64,000 nucleotides of DNA from Affinirhizobium straminoryzae (GTDB taxonomy: Bacteria > Pseudomonadota > Alphaproteobacteria > Rhizobiales > Rhizobiaceae), in the NCBI RefSeq assembly GCF_007004135.1, contig NZ_VJMG01000047.1, positions 140,818-204,817 on the forward strand. Reading direction: 5' to 3'. Both the position numbers and the translations under genes were made by a program. Below, one piece after another: positions 63,690 through 64,000 of this stretch. Each line of letters opens with the position of its first letter. Positions within the stretch are counted from its first letter, which is position 1. Under the pieces are notes generated by a model. That model saw only the letters and a list, made by a program, of their open reading frames with translations. It searched no databases and had not been told where the DNA came from.

Positions 63690-64000
63690 ATGCCCTCCAG
63701 CCATATTCTGTCAGCCTTTGACGAAGACCTGAAATACCTGAACCGCCGGATTTCCGAGATGGGTGGTCTGGCCGAGGAGATGTGCGGCGCAGCCGTGCGC
63801 GCGCTGGTGAATTCGGATGCGGCGCTTGCCCAGAAGATCATCTCGGACGACGTGATCCTCGACAATGCCGAGCGCGAGATCCAGGAAAAGGCGATCGTGA
63901 CGATCGCGCGGCGCCAGCCGATGGCCGGCGACCTGCGCGAGATCATCGGCGTGCTGCGCATTGCCGCCGACCTGGAACGCGTCGGCGATCTCGGCAAGAA
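63690..64000 (+). CDS. phoU: Phosphate signalling protein PhoU (partial)
   Basis: Starts at 63690 (MPSSHILSAFDEDLKYLNRR) after GGAAAAG and runs off the right edge; about 103 codons are visible. Helical PhoU repeat with LNRRISEMGGLAEEMCGAAV and RRQPMAGDLREIIGVLRIAA, ending in the conserved metal-binding DLERVGDL. It restrains the PhoR kinase when phosphate is plentiful and limits Pst activity. Last gene of the pst operon in view. Confidence 0.94.
   Translation, partial: MPSSHILSAFDEDLKYLNRRISEMGGLAEEMCGAAVRALVNSDAALAQKIISDDVILDNAEREIQEKAIVTIARRQPMAGDLREIIGVLRIAADLERVGDLGK

Overview
The window looks like chromosomal (or chromid) DNA of a free-living or plant-associated alphaproteobacterium of the Rhizobiaceae (Agrobacterium/Rhizobium group). 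It is GC-rich and densely packed with ATGA-type gene overlaps. Several genes match Agrobacterium and Sinorhizobium proteins I know: FrcB/FrcC, uronate dehydrogenase, galactarolactone cycloisomerase and isomerase, a Cbg1-type beta-glucosidase and P. denitrificans-type Cob enzymes. I see no rRNA, tRNA, CRISPR array, insertion sequence or prophage. Assignments come from reading motifs and from memory of the families; no database search was run.

Layout. 1-10208 is an aerobic cobalamin (hydrogenobyrinate) cluster: the end of cobN, then cobG-H-I-J, cobL, cobE, cobM, cobA and cobB on the plus strand, with cobK and cbiD inserted on the minus strand. 10209-17756 holds pbpC and a very large alpha-2-macroglobulin gene, a periplasmic envelope-protection pair. 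17911-22584 is a molybdenum block: a ModE-type DNA-binding protein, a DUF1003 membrane protein, modABC, and a divergent sulfite-oxidase-like molybdoenzyme. 22681-30304 is a complete uptake and oxidation locus for uronates and aldarates: udh, a GntR regulator, kdgD, gci, gli and a TRAP transporter. 30393-33608 is a TonB-dependent receptor with an AraC regulator. 33780-38711 is the frc locus (FucU-like mutarotase, ROK regulator, FrcB/C/A sugar ABC importer). 38980-42749 encodes a heterodimeric ABC exporter with one degenerate ATP site. 42813-44952 carries small genes, a truncated haemoglobin, a DUF423 protein and an HWE histidine kinase. 45001-49676 is a TetR regulator, an MFS sugar transporter and a GH3 beta-glucosidase. 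49767-54978 holds a DUF465 gene with a LysR regulator, an aldehyde dehydrogenase with an AraC regulator, and an alpha/beta hydrolase. 55081-57396 is a second uronate locus (GntR, kduI, kduD). 57477-59493 has an IalB-type protein, a small Nif11-like protein and a SCO1 copper protein. 59885-64000 is the pstSCAB-phoU phosphate system behind a Pho box.

How it works together. Most of the window serves nutrient capture from plant material: uronates and pectin fragments through two loci, beta-glucosides, fructose-type sugars, phosphate, molybdate and probably a ferric chelate. Three high-affinity binding-protein genes (dctP, frcB, pstS) are each followed by an intercistronic hairpin, which would let the binding protein be made in excess over its membrane partners. 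The two uronate loci share TGTATG-core motifs in their control regions, suggesting co-regulation by related GntR proteins. The least ordinary items are the nested antisense cobK and cbiD genes in an otherwise CobG-type pathway, the solitary Nif11-like protein, and the asymmetric ABC exporter.
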